Positions 15,205-22,750 of a stretch of 22,750 nt of DNA are shown one piece after another. Under the pieces are notes generated by a model. The model made no database searches and was not told where the DNA came from. It was given only the letters and a program-made list of their open reading frames with translations. The position numbers and the translations under genes were made by a program. Source of the stretch: an uncultured Ruminococcus sp. (GTDB lineage: Bacteria; Bacillota; Clostridia; Oscillospirales; CAG-272); assembly GCA_905202255.1 (NCBI GenBank), contig CAJKRH010000031.1, forward strand, positions 1-22,750, read 5' to 3'. Position 1 is the stretch's first letter. Every line of letters starts with the position of its first letter.

Positions 15205-16653
15205 TTATTCTGTTTTTGCTTCTGTTGTGCTTTCAGGCTCGGAGTCTTCCTTCGACACTTTTTTTCTGCAGTGGAGGAATATGCCGCCTACTCCCATGAT
15301 GACCGCAAATACTATGAGATATCCGAGACATGGCATGCCATGCTTGTATATACAGGTTCCGACCATTATGACGGAGCCGAGTATCGCGAGTATCGGCAGG
15401 ATGAAACGCTTCCATGCGTTTTCGCCCTTTGCCTTTTTCATCCACATGATGAATATCGGCAGATACATGGCATAGATGGTGATTATCGGAAGCTCGGAGG
15501 AGTCGAAAGCGAAGATACCGCCCCATGCGCCTGCGAGATTTGCAAAATAGAAGTATGTACCCCATACGGCACAGACCGCAAGACCGATAACAGCCGAGTT
15601 ATTGGGCATATTTGTTTTGCCGTCTATCTGCGAGAAAACCTCATGCGCGGGACCTTGCTTTCTTGCCGCTATGGCATATATGCCGCGCGTGGAAGCGAGC
15701 ATAAGACCGTTCAGCGTGCCGAGGCATGAGATGGCGATAAAGAGATTGAGCAGATTTCCGAGGAAACCGCCGAAAATATTTTTGAATGCGACGGTAGCGC
15801 CTTTTTCAACAAGTTCGGCATTTGAAGCGCCGCCCGCAACGCCGACATTATAGCCGACATATATCGTGATGATGATTATGCCGCCGAGAGTGAGCGCTAT
15901 CGGCAGATTTTTCTTGGAATTTTTCAGCTCCGCGTTTATCGATGTCGCGATAATCCAGCCCTCATAAGCAAAGGCTGTCGTACATACGGCGGCGAAGAGC
16001 AGACCCATAAACGATTTTCCCTCGGGAACAACGGATGATGCGAAATTTTCTACGAGAGTATGGGAAGAATTGCAGAGTCCGTAGATGATGCCGACGACGG
16101 TCATGAGAATAAGCGGGATAAATTTGATGACGGTTGTTGTCGTCTGGAACTTGCCTGCGAGCTTGGGCGAAATGCTGTTTACAACATAAGCCATGCAGAG
16201 ATAGAACATCATGATAACCATGCATTCCGGTCCTATCACGCAGCCGCCCTCTGCTGCGGGGATGGTCATGGGGAAATTCGGATTTGCCGAGGTAAGAAAT
16301 ACAAGTGTATAACGCGCGGAAACCCATGCGAGAACGCTTGTCATCGCGGGATAATATATGAATGTGGTAAACCAGCCCATATAGTAGGCATATTTACTGC
16401 CCACAAGTGCCTCGGAATAGTCGACTATACCGTTTACCTTTTCATATTTCTGCGCCATGCTTGAGAACGCGAGCAGGCAGAAGAGCATTATCGCGCCGCC
16501 GATGAGCCATGCAAGTACGCCTATTTTCAGGTTGCTTCCCGTGGCATCGAGGATATCCTGCGCCTTGAAGAAGATGCCCGAGCCGACAACTATGCCGACA
16601 ACCATACATATGGCTGTGAACAGTCCGTACTTTTTAGTCAGTTTGTTTTCCAT
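15205..16653 (-). CDS. APC superfamily amino-acid permease (LAT/SteT-like)
   Basis: A 482-aa transporter with about 12 hydrophobic helices, likely exchanging or importing amino acids across the cytoplasmic membrane. The APC signature GSGIFF (24-29) is in helix 1. FAYEGW (228-233), followed by SINAELKNSKKNLP (238-251), is typical of the L-type amino-acid transporter branch that includes the Ser/Thr exchanger SteT. The C-terminal tail is acidic. The substrate cannot be read from sequence. I chose ATG 16653 because TCCTT (16662-16666, i.e. AAGGA) lies 8 nt before it and the protein then begins MENKLTKKYG; the frame to 16698 crosses the promoter. It is a single-gene unit with its own promoter and terminators. 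Confidence 0.92.
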   Translation of the reverse strand: MENKLTKKYGLFTAICMVVGIVVGSGIFFKAQDILDATGSNLKIGVLAWLIGGAIMLFCLLAFSSMAQKYEKVNGIVDYSEALVGSKYAYYMGWFTTFIYYPAMTSVLAWVSARYTLVFLTSANPNFPMTIPAAEGGCVIGPECMVIMMFYLCMAYVVNSISPKLAGKFQTTTTVIKFIPLILMTVVGIIYGLCNSSHTLVENFASSVVPEGKSFMGLLFAAVCTTAFAYEGWIIATSINAELKNSKKNLPIALTLGGIIIITIYVGYNVGVAGGASNAELVEKGATVAFKNIFGGFLGNLLNLFIAISCLGTLNGLMLASTRGIYAIAARKQGPAHEVFSQIDGKTNMPNNSAVIGLAVCAVWGTYFYFANLAGAWGGIFAFDSSELPIITIYAMYLPIFIMWMKKAKGENAWKRFILPILAILGSVIMVGTCIYKHGMPCLGYLIVFAVIMGVGGIFLHCRKKVSKEDSEPESTTEAKTE

Positions 16654-16689
16654 TGATTTTTTCCTTCCAAAAATAAAAAATATATAGAT

Positions 16690-16718
16690 AGTATACACTA
16701 TGGAAAATAAATTGTCAA
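16690..16718 (-). promoter_or_regulatory. Sigma-A promoter of the permease gene
   Basis: On the - strand, TTGACA (16713-16718), a 17-nt spacer and TATACT (16690-16695). The leader is about 30 nt and shows no riboswitch or T-box. Confidence 0.9.
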
Positions 16719-16737
16719 GTTTTTGCGATTATAAAAT

Positions 16738-16775
16738 AAAATTTAGCGTACATACAGGAAAATACGCTAAATTTT
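16738..16775 (-). terminator. Terminator after aroQ
   Basis: A 13-bp stem (16738-16750 with 16763-16775) and, on the - strand, a T-rich tail TTTTATTTTATAA. It closes the MATE-aroE/K-aroQ transcript about 20 nt before the permease -35 box. Confidence 0.85.
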
Positions 16776-16794
16776 ATCAGATATAAAGATATAT

Positions 16795-17232
16795 TCAAGA
16801 ATTTTTGCAATTTGAAATGAGCTCGTTAATTGCGAGGATGTATCCCTCAAAGCCCTTGCCGGCTATCGTTTTCAGAGCTACGGGCGAAACATACGAAATA
16901 CGGCGGAAAGCCTCGCGCGAGTTTATATCTGAGATGTGCACCTCCACCGTCGGGATGCCGACAGCCTTGAGCGCATCGGGAATGGCGATGCTTGTATGCG
17001 TATAAGCCGCGGGATTTATGACTATGCCGTCCGTATTTCCGTAGGCACTCTGAATTTTATCCACGATATCGCCCTCGTGATTTGACTGGTAAAATTCGAC
17101 GGCGACGCCGAGCTTCTCCGCTTCTTCCTTTATATAAGAAAGCAGGTCGTCATAGGTTTTTCTACCGTAGATATCGGGCTCGCGTATGCCGAGCATATTG
17201 AGATTAGGTCCGTTGATAACGAGTATTTTCAT
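16795..17232 (-). CDS. aroQ: Type II 3-dehydroquinate dehydratase
   Basis: Converts 3-dehydroquinate to 3-dehydroshikimate, step 3 of the shikimate pathway, as a cytoplasmic dodecamer in this family. At 145 aa it has the normal size. Active-site residues are in place: R17 and Y22 in the lid (GIREPDIYG), N73 and H79 in INPAAYTHTS, H99 in VEVHIS and R110 in REAFRR. The ATG overlaps the stop codon of the upstream aroE/aroK gene by 4 nt (ATGA), so translation is coupled. Confidence 0.97.
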   Translation of the reverse strand: MKILVINGPNLNMLGIREPDIYGRKTYDDLLSYIKEEAEKLGVAVEFYQSNHEGDIVDKIQSAYGNTDGIVINPAAYTHTSIAIPDALKAVGIPTVEVHISDINSREAFRRISYVSPVALKTIAGKGFEGYILAINELISNCKNS

Positions 17233-18449
17233 TTTTCAAGCTCCTTTATTATATTTTCGGCAACCTCCGCCGCGCTCATATTTCCGTCCGTTTCCGTGTC
17301 GGCAAAGGCGCGATAGAGCGGAAGTCTCGCCGAGAAAAGCTTCTCAAGTGCGCCGTCGCCGCGGGAGAGCGGTCTGCCGTCGCGCGCGAGAGAAGAGATA
17401 TCGCGGTTTATGAATACGATGCGTCCGTTCTGCGCGAGAGGTGCGTAATTTTCTGCAACGGTGACAACGCCGCCGCCCGTGGCTATCACAAAGCCGCATT
17501 TCTTTCCCACCTCGCAGACAATCTCACTCTCTACGCGGCGGAAAGCCGCTTCGCCGCTCTCGGTGATTATTTCTTCGGGTGTTTTGCCATGCGCGGCTAT
17601 CTCGTCGTCGGTATCGATGAATCCCTTGCCGAGCCGCTCTGCGATGAGCCTTCCTACAGTCGTCTTGCCGCAGCCGGGCATTCCGACGAGAACGATGTTT
17701 TCCTCTTTGCCGGAAATCTCGCGGATTATGCGCTCGTTTTCGCTGTCAGCTATCTCGCATTCCATGAAAAGTTCGGCGGCGCGTTTCGCCTGCGAAACAA
17801 GCATGGGAAGCCCGTTTCTGCAAGGTATGCCGCGCTTTTTCGCCTCGAGCATGAGAGCCGTTTTCGCGGGATTGAATATGATATCGAAAACATATTCGCA
17901 CTCGCCGAAAAGCGATATGTCTACCGGCATCTCACCGTTTTTCGGAAACATGCCGACGGGTGTGGTATTGACTATTATTCTGCTGTCGAGATAGGGCTTT
18001 ATGCCCTCGGCGGTATTTTCCTTATGCGTGAGGATGTGCACATCGGCACCCGCCGCGCGGAGTGCATGGCAGACTGCCTTTGATGCGCCGCCGTTTCCGA
18101 TAACGAGCGTCTTTTTGCCGCGAACATCCGCGCCCGAGCTTGCTACCGTGTAGGCAAAGCCGACGCAGTCGGTATTGTCGCCGATAAGCCTGCCGTCGCG
18201 TCTGTAGACCGTATTGACCGCGCCTATTTCGCTTGCGGCTGGAGTCAGCTCATCGAGATAAGGGATGACCGCCTGCTTATAGGGGATGGTGACATTGAAG
18301 CCGTCAAGCCCCGAGGTTTTTATGAACTCGGGGATAAGCTCCTCGCTCTCAAGCTCGTAGAGGCGATATTCGTAATCGCCGAGCATGGCATGAATCTGCG
18401 GGGAAAAGCTATGCCCGAGCTTCTTTCCTATGAGTCCTAATCTTTTCAA
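17229..18449 (-). CDS. aroE/aroK: Fused shikimate dehydrogenase - shikimate kinase
   Basis: One 406-aa protein for steps 4 and 5 of the shikimate pathway. Residues 1 to about 240 are AroE: S14/S16 (HSFSP), K58 (NVTIPYK), D94 (GDNTD), NADP-binding GNGGAS (118-123) and Q230 (GLPMLVSQ). After a short linker, residues 250-406 are AroK: Walker A GMPGCGKTT (256-264), D279-x-D281 (IDTDDE), R304/R305, GGG (325-327), the lid RDGRPLSRG and R375 (SARLPLYR). Both halves keep their catalytic residues, so this is not a decayed fusion. The start is TTG at 18449 with AAGGAG (18459-18464, complement) 9 nt upstream; no ATG is available. The binding site overlaps the end of the MATE gene 6 nt away. AroQ follows with a 4-nt overlap. 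Confidence 0.96.
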   Translation of the reverse strand: MKRLGLIGKKLGHSFSPQIHAMLGDYEYRLYELESEELIPEFIKTSGLDGFNVTIPYKQAVIPYLDELTPAASEIGAVNTVYRRDGRLIGDNTDCVGFAYTVASSGADVRGKKTLVIGNGGASKAVCHALRAAGADVHILTHKENTAEGIKPYLDSRIIVNTTPVGMFPKNGEMPVDISLFGECEYVFDIIFNPAKTALMLEAKKRGIPCRNGLPMLVSQAKRAAELFMECEIADSENERIIREISGKEENIVLVGMPGCGKTTVGRLIAERLGKGFIDTDDEIAAHGKTPEEIITESGEAAFRRVESEIVCEVGKKCGFVIATGGGVVTVAENYAPLAQNGRIVFINRDISSLARDGRPLSRGDGALEKLFSARLPLYRAFADTETDGNMSAAEVAENIIKELEK

Positions 18450-18455
18450 AATAGT

Positions 18456-19823
18456 TCACTCCTTTTCCGCCTGCAAAAGCGCGGCGTTGTCTTTTTCCGC
18501 TTTCCATTTTTTCAGCGTGCGGACATACAGCACTATGCCGACACCGCCCGCGATGCTCTCCGATATGGGGAAAGAAAGCCATGTATAGTTCAGCCCGATG
18601 AATGAGAAAAGCCGGAATATCGGCACAAGGCAGAATATCTGCCTAATCAAAACAAGCAGTGTGCTTGTCTTGCCTGCGCCTATCGCCTGGAAGAAAACGG
18701 GTATCATCAGCGAAAATACCGCGGGTATAAAGCTTGTTCCTATTATGCGGAAAGCGACATTTCCTATCTCATGCACCTCGGCATTCGATGAGAAAATGCT
18801 TATCAGCAGCTGCGGGAAGAAACAGAAGCACACTATGCCGATGACCATGAATACAGCCGATACGGCAAAGGAAGCATTCATCGTATCGCGGCATCGCCGA
18901 TACTCTTTTCTTGTGTAATTGAAGCTCAGCACAGGCACAATGCAGGTTTCGAGCCCGATAAGCGGAATGAAGAAAAAGCCCTGCATCTTGTAGTAAAGCC
19001 CGAGCACCGTGACGGCGGAATCGGAAAATTTCGCGAGTATCACATTCAGACCCACGATATAGACCGTATAGAGCGCCTGCATGATGATGGAAGAATATCC
19101 GTAGAAATATATGCGGTTTGCATAATGCGGGAAATCGTGCACCGCGGGCGGACGGCGAAAGCCTTTTATGCCGACGATGACAGCCGAAACGACCTGCCCG
19201 AGCACAGTGGCGTATGCCGCTCCGGCGACACCCATCTCGGGAAAGGGACCTATGCCGAATATCATCAGCGGGTCAAAAACGATATTTGTCAGCGCGCCCG
19301 CCACCTGCGCTATCATCGGCAGGCGCATATTGCCGCGCGACTGATGCACCTTTGACCATATGCCCTCGAGGAAAGCGCCGAGACTGCCGATGCAGACTAT
19401 ATTTCCGTATGTGACGGCGTCCTCTATCGCCTGCGGGGATTTTGCCGAGGTCATGACATACGGGCGCATGATAAGCGCGGAAACGGCGGCAAAAATCGCC
19501 CACGAGACAAGCGCGAGTATCAGCCCCGCGCCTGCTGTACCGTTTGCTTCCTTTTCGCGCTCCTGCGCGTATTTGCGAGCCATGTATGTATTCACGCCGA
19601 CGCCCGTGCCGACGGCAAGCGCGACTATTATCAGCTGCAGCGGATAAACAACCGTCAGCGCTGTCAGCGCATCGTCCGAATATTTGCCGACGAAAAAGCT
19701 GTCCACTATATTGTAGAGCGACTGGATAAGCTGAGCCAGCATCACGGGCGGAGCTATCCGCAAAAGGATTTTTCCTATGCGCTCCGTGCCGAAATAATTA
19801 TTGTCGATAACGCTCTTCGACAT
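18456..19823 (-). CDS. MATE family efflux transporter
   Basis: A 455-aa protein with 12 predicted helices in two halves, an Na+- or H+-driven exporter of cationic drugs or metabolites. The N-terminus matches the family: RIAPPVMLAQLIQSLYNIVDSFFVG, then ALTALTVVYPLQ; the half-repeat IGTSFIPAVFSLMIPVFFQAIGAG is in the C-terminal half. The substrate is unknown. A GGAGG box (19828-19832, complement) is unusually close, 4 nt before the ATG. It is the first gene of a transcript with aroE/aroK (6-nt gap) and aroQ, so export of an aromatic or shikimate-derived compound is imaginable but unproven. Confidence 0.93.
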   Translation of the reverse strand: MSKSVIDNNYFGTERIGKILLRIAPPVMLAQLIQSLYNIVDSFFVGKYSDDALTALTVVYPLQLIIVALAVGTGVGVNTYMARKYAQEREKEANGTAGAGLILALVSWAIFAAVSALIMRPYVMTSAKSPQAIEDAVTYGNIVCIGSLGAFLEGIWSKVHQSRGNMRLPMIAQVAGALTNIVFDPLMIFGIGPFPEMGVAGAAYATVLGQVVSAVIVGIKGFRRPPAVHDFPHYANRIYFYGYSSIIMQALYTVYIVGLNVILAKFSDSAVTVLGLYYKMQGFFFIPLIGLETCIVPVLSFNYTRKEYRRCRDTMNASFAVSAVFMVIGIVCFCFFPQLLISIFSSNAEVHEIGNVAFRIIGTSFIPAVFSLMIPVFFQAIGAGKTSTLLVLIRQIFCLVPIFRLFSFIGLNYTWLSFPISESIAGGVGIVLYVRTLKKWKAEKDNAALLQAEKE

Positions 19824-19859
19824 ATTTCCTCCGTTTACGCCTCACTTAATATACAAAAC

Positions 19860-19888
19860 AGTATATACTCGGGCGCATGAAAAGTCAA
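19860..19888 (-). promoter_or_regulatory. Promoter of the MATE-aroE/K-aroQ transcript
   Basis: On the - strand, TTGACT (19883-19888), a 17-nt spacer and TATACT (19860-19865). The terminator of the preceding ATPase gene ends only a few bases before the -35 box. Confidence 0.85.
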
Positions 19889-19893
19889 GACAA

Positions 19894-19913
19894 AAATCGC
19901 AAAAAAGCGATTT
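19894..19913 (-). terminator. Terminator after the AAA ATPase gene
   Basis: AAATCGC (19894-19900) pairs with GCGATTT (19907-19913) around six As. On the - strand the stem is followed by a short T-run. It is a small stem with moderate strength by eye. Confidence 0.65.
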
Positions 19914-19949
19914 CGTCAAAGCACGGAAACCGCTTTTTATACTTTTGTA

Positions 19950-22244
19950 TTAAATGTCGATTTGCCTGAAGGCACCTATACTTTTCATGATTTCGCGCTC
20001 GCGCCCGTGGCAGGTGAAGAGCAGGCACTGACCGTATTCTCCGTAGAGACGGTAAAGCAGCTCCAGCGTGTTCGCAAGGCGCGTATCGTCGAGCCGCGCA
20101 AAACTCTCGTCAAAGATAAATGGAGGCACGCTCTTTTTGCAGAGCAGGTCCATGAGCGCTATGCGCAGACTGAGATAAGCGATATCCATAGTGCCCGCGG
20201 AGAGGCTGTCCACGCCGTGCGTTATCCCGTCGAAATAACTCATCGCGAAATCGCCGTCCACGCCGAGCGACTTATATTTGCCACCGGAAAGCTTGGACAT
20301 GACCTTGCCCGCCGTTTTCGCAAGCTTCGGCGAGATGCCCTCGCGCAGTTTGCCCGAGGCGGATTCCATAGCTTCTATGGCGAGAACATAAGCTTCGAAT
20401 TTCTCCGTGAGTGCGGCGATGTTTCCTTTGAGCGCCTCAGCTTCGGGAGCCAGCTTCACGGGGTTTTCGCCATTGGCATTGAGCTCGGTATATTCCTTTT
20501 CTATCTCGTATATCCGTTCTTTTGAGGAAGCGGCGGAACGCGTTAAAAATTCGTAGTCGCGCTTTCTCTTTCTGTAGTCGTAGCTTTCGAGTTCGGGAGG
20601 GAAGTCCTCCTTTGCCGACTGCGCTATCAGTTCATCGGGATAAGATGCGAGAGCCGCCGCATATTCTTCCGCCGATTTCTTCTTTTCTCTTATCATTATC
20701 TCGAGTTTTTCTATCTCACTGCGCTTCTCGTCGCATTTTGCGATAGCTCTGTCGAGCGAAAGCGCGGTATTATCAAAGATTTCAAAGCCTGCAGCCTCAA
20801 GTGCGCGGATGATGGCGGCGCTTGTCTTGTTGAGCGCGGCGGACGCTTCGTCAAATTTGCTTTCGGCGCCGCGCTTGCCCTCGATGATATACATCAGCGC
20901 CGCTTCGTCTTTTTTCGAGGCTTTGACAAGCTCGTCAAATTCGCCGTAGTCCGCGCAACCGAACATGGAGCATACGCGCCGTATGCGCTTGGCATAGCCG
21001 CCTGCCATGATAAAGCCAACCGCGCAGAAAAGCGCGCAGAGAGCCGCGAGTACGGCAAAAACCGTCTTTATTGCCGCGGAGCCGCCTTCGCCTATTATGA
21101 ACGATGCCACGAAAAGCGATGCGAAAACAGCCGAGCCGATAAGCCCGATGAGACTCACCGTCTTTCTTGATGAGAGTGCCTTTTTATCTTCTTCAACCTT
21201 GTGCACGAGCGCGTCGCGCTTTTCCGCGGAGCCGAACCGCTCGAAAACGGCGAGTTTCTCGTTCATATCGCCGAGTCTCTTCCTTGCCGCTTCCATCTCG
21301 GTGCGGGCGTCCTCGTAGCGTGCCGTTGCTATTTTCAGCTCGCTCTGATAAGCGCGCAGACGCTCTGTATATTCGCTTTTGTATATGTGCACGCCGCCTG
21401 TCGCCGAGGCATCGCAGAGCTTCTCTCTCTGCGCCTCCAGCTCCTCAGCATCGCGCTTTGTCTTTACGCATTTGCGGTAAGCCTGCTTAATCGAGAAGCG
21501 CTCGTATGTATCCAGCTCTTCTTTTATCACCGCCGCATCTTTTTCGGCTTTTTCGGCGGACTGCGTGAGTTCGCGCTTTCTTCCGTCGAGATAAATGAGT
21601 CTCGCGCCCGTCGATTTCGAAGCGTCTATCCTCTCTTCGAGGGAATCGAGATTTTCCTGCATATCGTGTATTTTGCCGCCGCTTTTGTTCTTATGCCAGA
21701 GAAATTTTCTCGCCTCATCGAGCTTTTTCAGCGCCTTTTTCGTTCCCGCGCTTTCGTCGCCGGAGAAGAGAATGTTCTCCGATGCTTCGAGGAGACTTCT
21801 GCCGCCTATTTTGCTTTCGCCGAGCTGGCGTATATATGCGGTGCTCTCAAATACGCTCTCCGGCACGCCGAAAAACTCTTCGCCCGGATTTTTTCCCCGC
21901 AGGCAGGGATTGTTTGTTTCGTTATCATATATAGTGCATTTCTCTGAGAAGCTGACCTTGCCCTCCGCCGAGGTCGTCATCACGGCGTCGCGTTCCACGC
22001 GGTACTGCATTCCGTCCTCGCTGAAAATGATATAGCCTGCCGCGCGCGAGGTTTCCCAACTGATGCATTTCTGCTTTTCCTCGGTTTTCGAAGGGAGCCC
22101 GTAGAAAACAAACTTGATGAAATTGCATATCGTGCTCTTGCCGGATTCGTTTTCACCCGTTATGATATTGATGCCGCCGTCAAGCTCCAGAGTCAGATTG
22201 TTTATCTTGCCGAAGCTCTGAATGTGAATGCATGAGATTATCAT
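19950..22244 (-). CDS. YhaN-like SMC/Rad50-type AAA ATPase with transmembrane hairpin
   Basis: A 764-aa P-loop ATPase of the RecF/SMC/Rad50 style. Walker A is GENESGKST (30-38). Long charged coiled-coil segments run through about 190-355 and 420-655. The ABC signature is LSAGT (681-685), Walker B FIFDE (709-713), and a switch-like H746 follows. Between the coils lie two hydrophobic helices (about 363-384 and 392-416), a hairpin that could anchor the coil tip in the membrane, as in B. subtilis YhaN-like proteins. Many relatives sit next to an SbcD/YhaO-like nuclease; none is visible here, but the upstream side is cut off. It overlaps yqeG by 4 nt (ATGA), so the two are co-translated. The role is probably DNA end processing or repair; this is inference. 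Confidence 0.85.
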   Translation of the reverse strand: MIISCIHIQSFGKINNLTLELDGGINIITGENESGKSTICNFIKFVFYGLPSKTEEKQKCISWETSRAAGYIIFSEDGMQYRVERDAVMTTSAEGKVSFSEKCTIYDNETNNPCLRGKNPGEEFFGVPESVFESTAYIRQLGESKIGGRSLLEASENILFSGDESAGTKKALKKLDEARKFLWHKNKSGGKIHDMQENLDSLEERIDASKSTGARLIYLDGRKRELTQSAEKAEKDAAVIKEELDTYERFSIKQAYRKCVKTKRDAEELEAQREKLCDASATGGVHIYKSEYTERLRAYQSELKIATARYEDARTEMEAARKRLGDMNEKLAVFERFGSAEKRDALVHKVEEDKKALSSRKTVSLIGLIGSAVFASLFVASFIIGEGGSAAIKTVFAVLAALCALFCAVGFIMAGGYAKRIRRVCSMFGCADYGEFDELVKASKKDEAALMYIIEGKRGAESKFDEASAALNKTSAAIIRALEAAGFEIFDNTALSLDRAIAKCDEKRSEIEKLEIMIREKKKSAEEYAAALASYPDELIAQSAKEDFPPELESYDYRKRKRDYEFLTRSAASSKERIYEIEKEYTELNANGENPVKLAPEAEALKGNIAALTEKFEAYVLAIEAMESASGKLREGISPKLAKTAGKVMSKLSGGKYKSLGVDGDFAMSYFDGITHGVDSLSAGTMDIAYLSLRIALMDLLCKKSVPPFIFDESFARLDDTRLANTLELLYRLYGEYGQCLLFTCHGREREIMKSIGAFRQIDI

Positions 22245-22750
22245 TTTCCCTTATCCTTTCTGCGTTTTGCGCGTTTTTCCTTTCTTTTATACGCTTGTAT
22301 AAAAGGCTTTTCCATCAGCCTTTTGAATTTGAAAAAGAGATTTTCTTTGTATTTCAGCGGCGTGACGAGCACGGCATATGCGCCCGCGCGCCTTGCGCAG
22401 AGCACATCCGTGAATATCTGGTCGCCGATGACGGCGCACCGCTCCGGCACCGTGCCGAATTTCTCACAGCAGAGCCGAACGCATTTTCCCGAGGGCTTAC
22501 CGCTGCCGTATGTAAAAAAAGTGTCTATTTTGCGGCAGAAAAGCTCGACGCGTTCCTTTTTGTTATTTGAAGCGACGGCGATATTCAGCCCAGCCGAGCG
22601 TAACCCCTCTATCCAGCGGCAGACAGGCTCCGTCGGCTCCGGGTCGCCGTATGTGACGAGTGTATTGTCTATATCGAGAATTACGGTGTCGATTCCCCTG
22701 CTTTTGAGAAAATCCGCATCTATATCGTATATTCCCGAAAACATGATGTC
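22241..22750 (-). CDS. yqeG: YqeG family HAD-type phosphatase (5' end outside the window)
   Basis: A HAD IIIA phosphatase; the cellular substrate is not settled. Counting from the ATG at 22744, motif I is DIDNTL (24-29), motif II is ASNN, the Lys motif is GKPSGK and motif IV is GDQIFTDV. The C-terminus is very basic. The frame stays open to the window edge (two more codons, Asp-Ile). Those residues plus MFSGIYDID align well with the family's early PDEFVKNIFHI region, so the true start is probably several codons beyond 22750 and the ATG at 22744 is internal. It overlaps the ATPase gene downstream. Confidence 0.9.
   Translation of the reverse strand, partial: DIMFSGIYDIDADFLKSRGIDTVILDIDNTLVTYGDPEPTEPVCRWIEGLRSAGLNIAVASNNKKERVELFCRKIDTFFTYGSGKPSGKCVRLCCEKFGTVPERCAVIGDQIFTDVLCARRAGAYAVLVTPLKYKENLFFKFKRLMEKPFIQAYKRKEKRAKRRKDKGK

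Overview
The window looks like an ordinary chromosomal stretch of a low- to mid-GC Firmicute, most likely a Clostridia member of the Oscillospiraceae/Ruminococcaceae type. The reasons are strong AGGAGG-like ribosome binding sites, near-consensus sigma-A promoters with exact 17-nt spacers, the ylxM-ffh-rpsP-khpA block, YqeG, an aroE-aroK fusion, a tRNA gene with encoded CCA, and no sign of an outer membrane. The assignment is by gene content, not by a search. I found no prophage, transposase, CRISPR array or defence locus.

Layout. 1-480 is non-coding and rich in inverted repeats. It is followed on the + strand by a membrane-bound nucleotide-sugar 4,6-dehydratase (490-2505) and an AlkD-like DNA alkylation repair protein (2566-3243). 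On the - strand follow a putative lipoprotein (4112-3294) and the secretion/translation operon ylxM-ffh-rpsP-khpA (6519-4240), with one promoter before ylxM and one strong terminator after khpA. A divergent + strand block starts at 6624: a YgjV-family membrane protein, then miaB-mutS-mutL-tgt (7386-14650), which joins two tRNA anticodon-loop modification enzymes to the mismatch-repair pair. It ends in a perfect 40-nt palindromic terminator. A second repeat-bearing intergenic stretch (14703-14979) precedes tRNA-Gly(GCC) at 15030-15105. The rest is on the - strand: an APC amino-acid permease, the transcript MATE transporter - aroE/aroK fusion - aroQ, and a pair made of yqeG (5' end outside the window) overlapping a large YhaN-like AAA ATPase.

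How the genes work together. MiaB and Tgt both modify tRNA near the anticodon. MutS and MutL are the complete recognition/nicking core of methyl-independent mismatch repair. Ffh with YlxM is the core of signal-recognition-particle targeting, beside S16 and the RNA chaperone KhpA. The aroE/K and aroQ products supply steps 3, 4 and 5 of the shikimate pathway from two polypeptides.

The least explained signal is a 73-nt structured repeat present once in each repeat-rich intergenic stretch (122-194 and 14716-14788), in opposite orientation and about 93% identical, with smaller AAAAGTA...GTTACTT elements around it. It looks like a dispersed REP- or MITE-like element. Nothing in the window clearly amounts to a new multi-gene system; the most interesting protein leads are the ATPase with a transmembrane hairpin in its coiled coil and the one-transcript MATE/shikimate arrangement.
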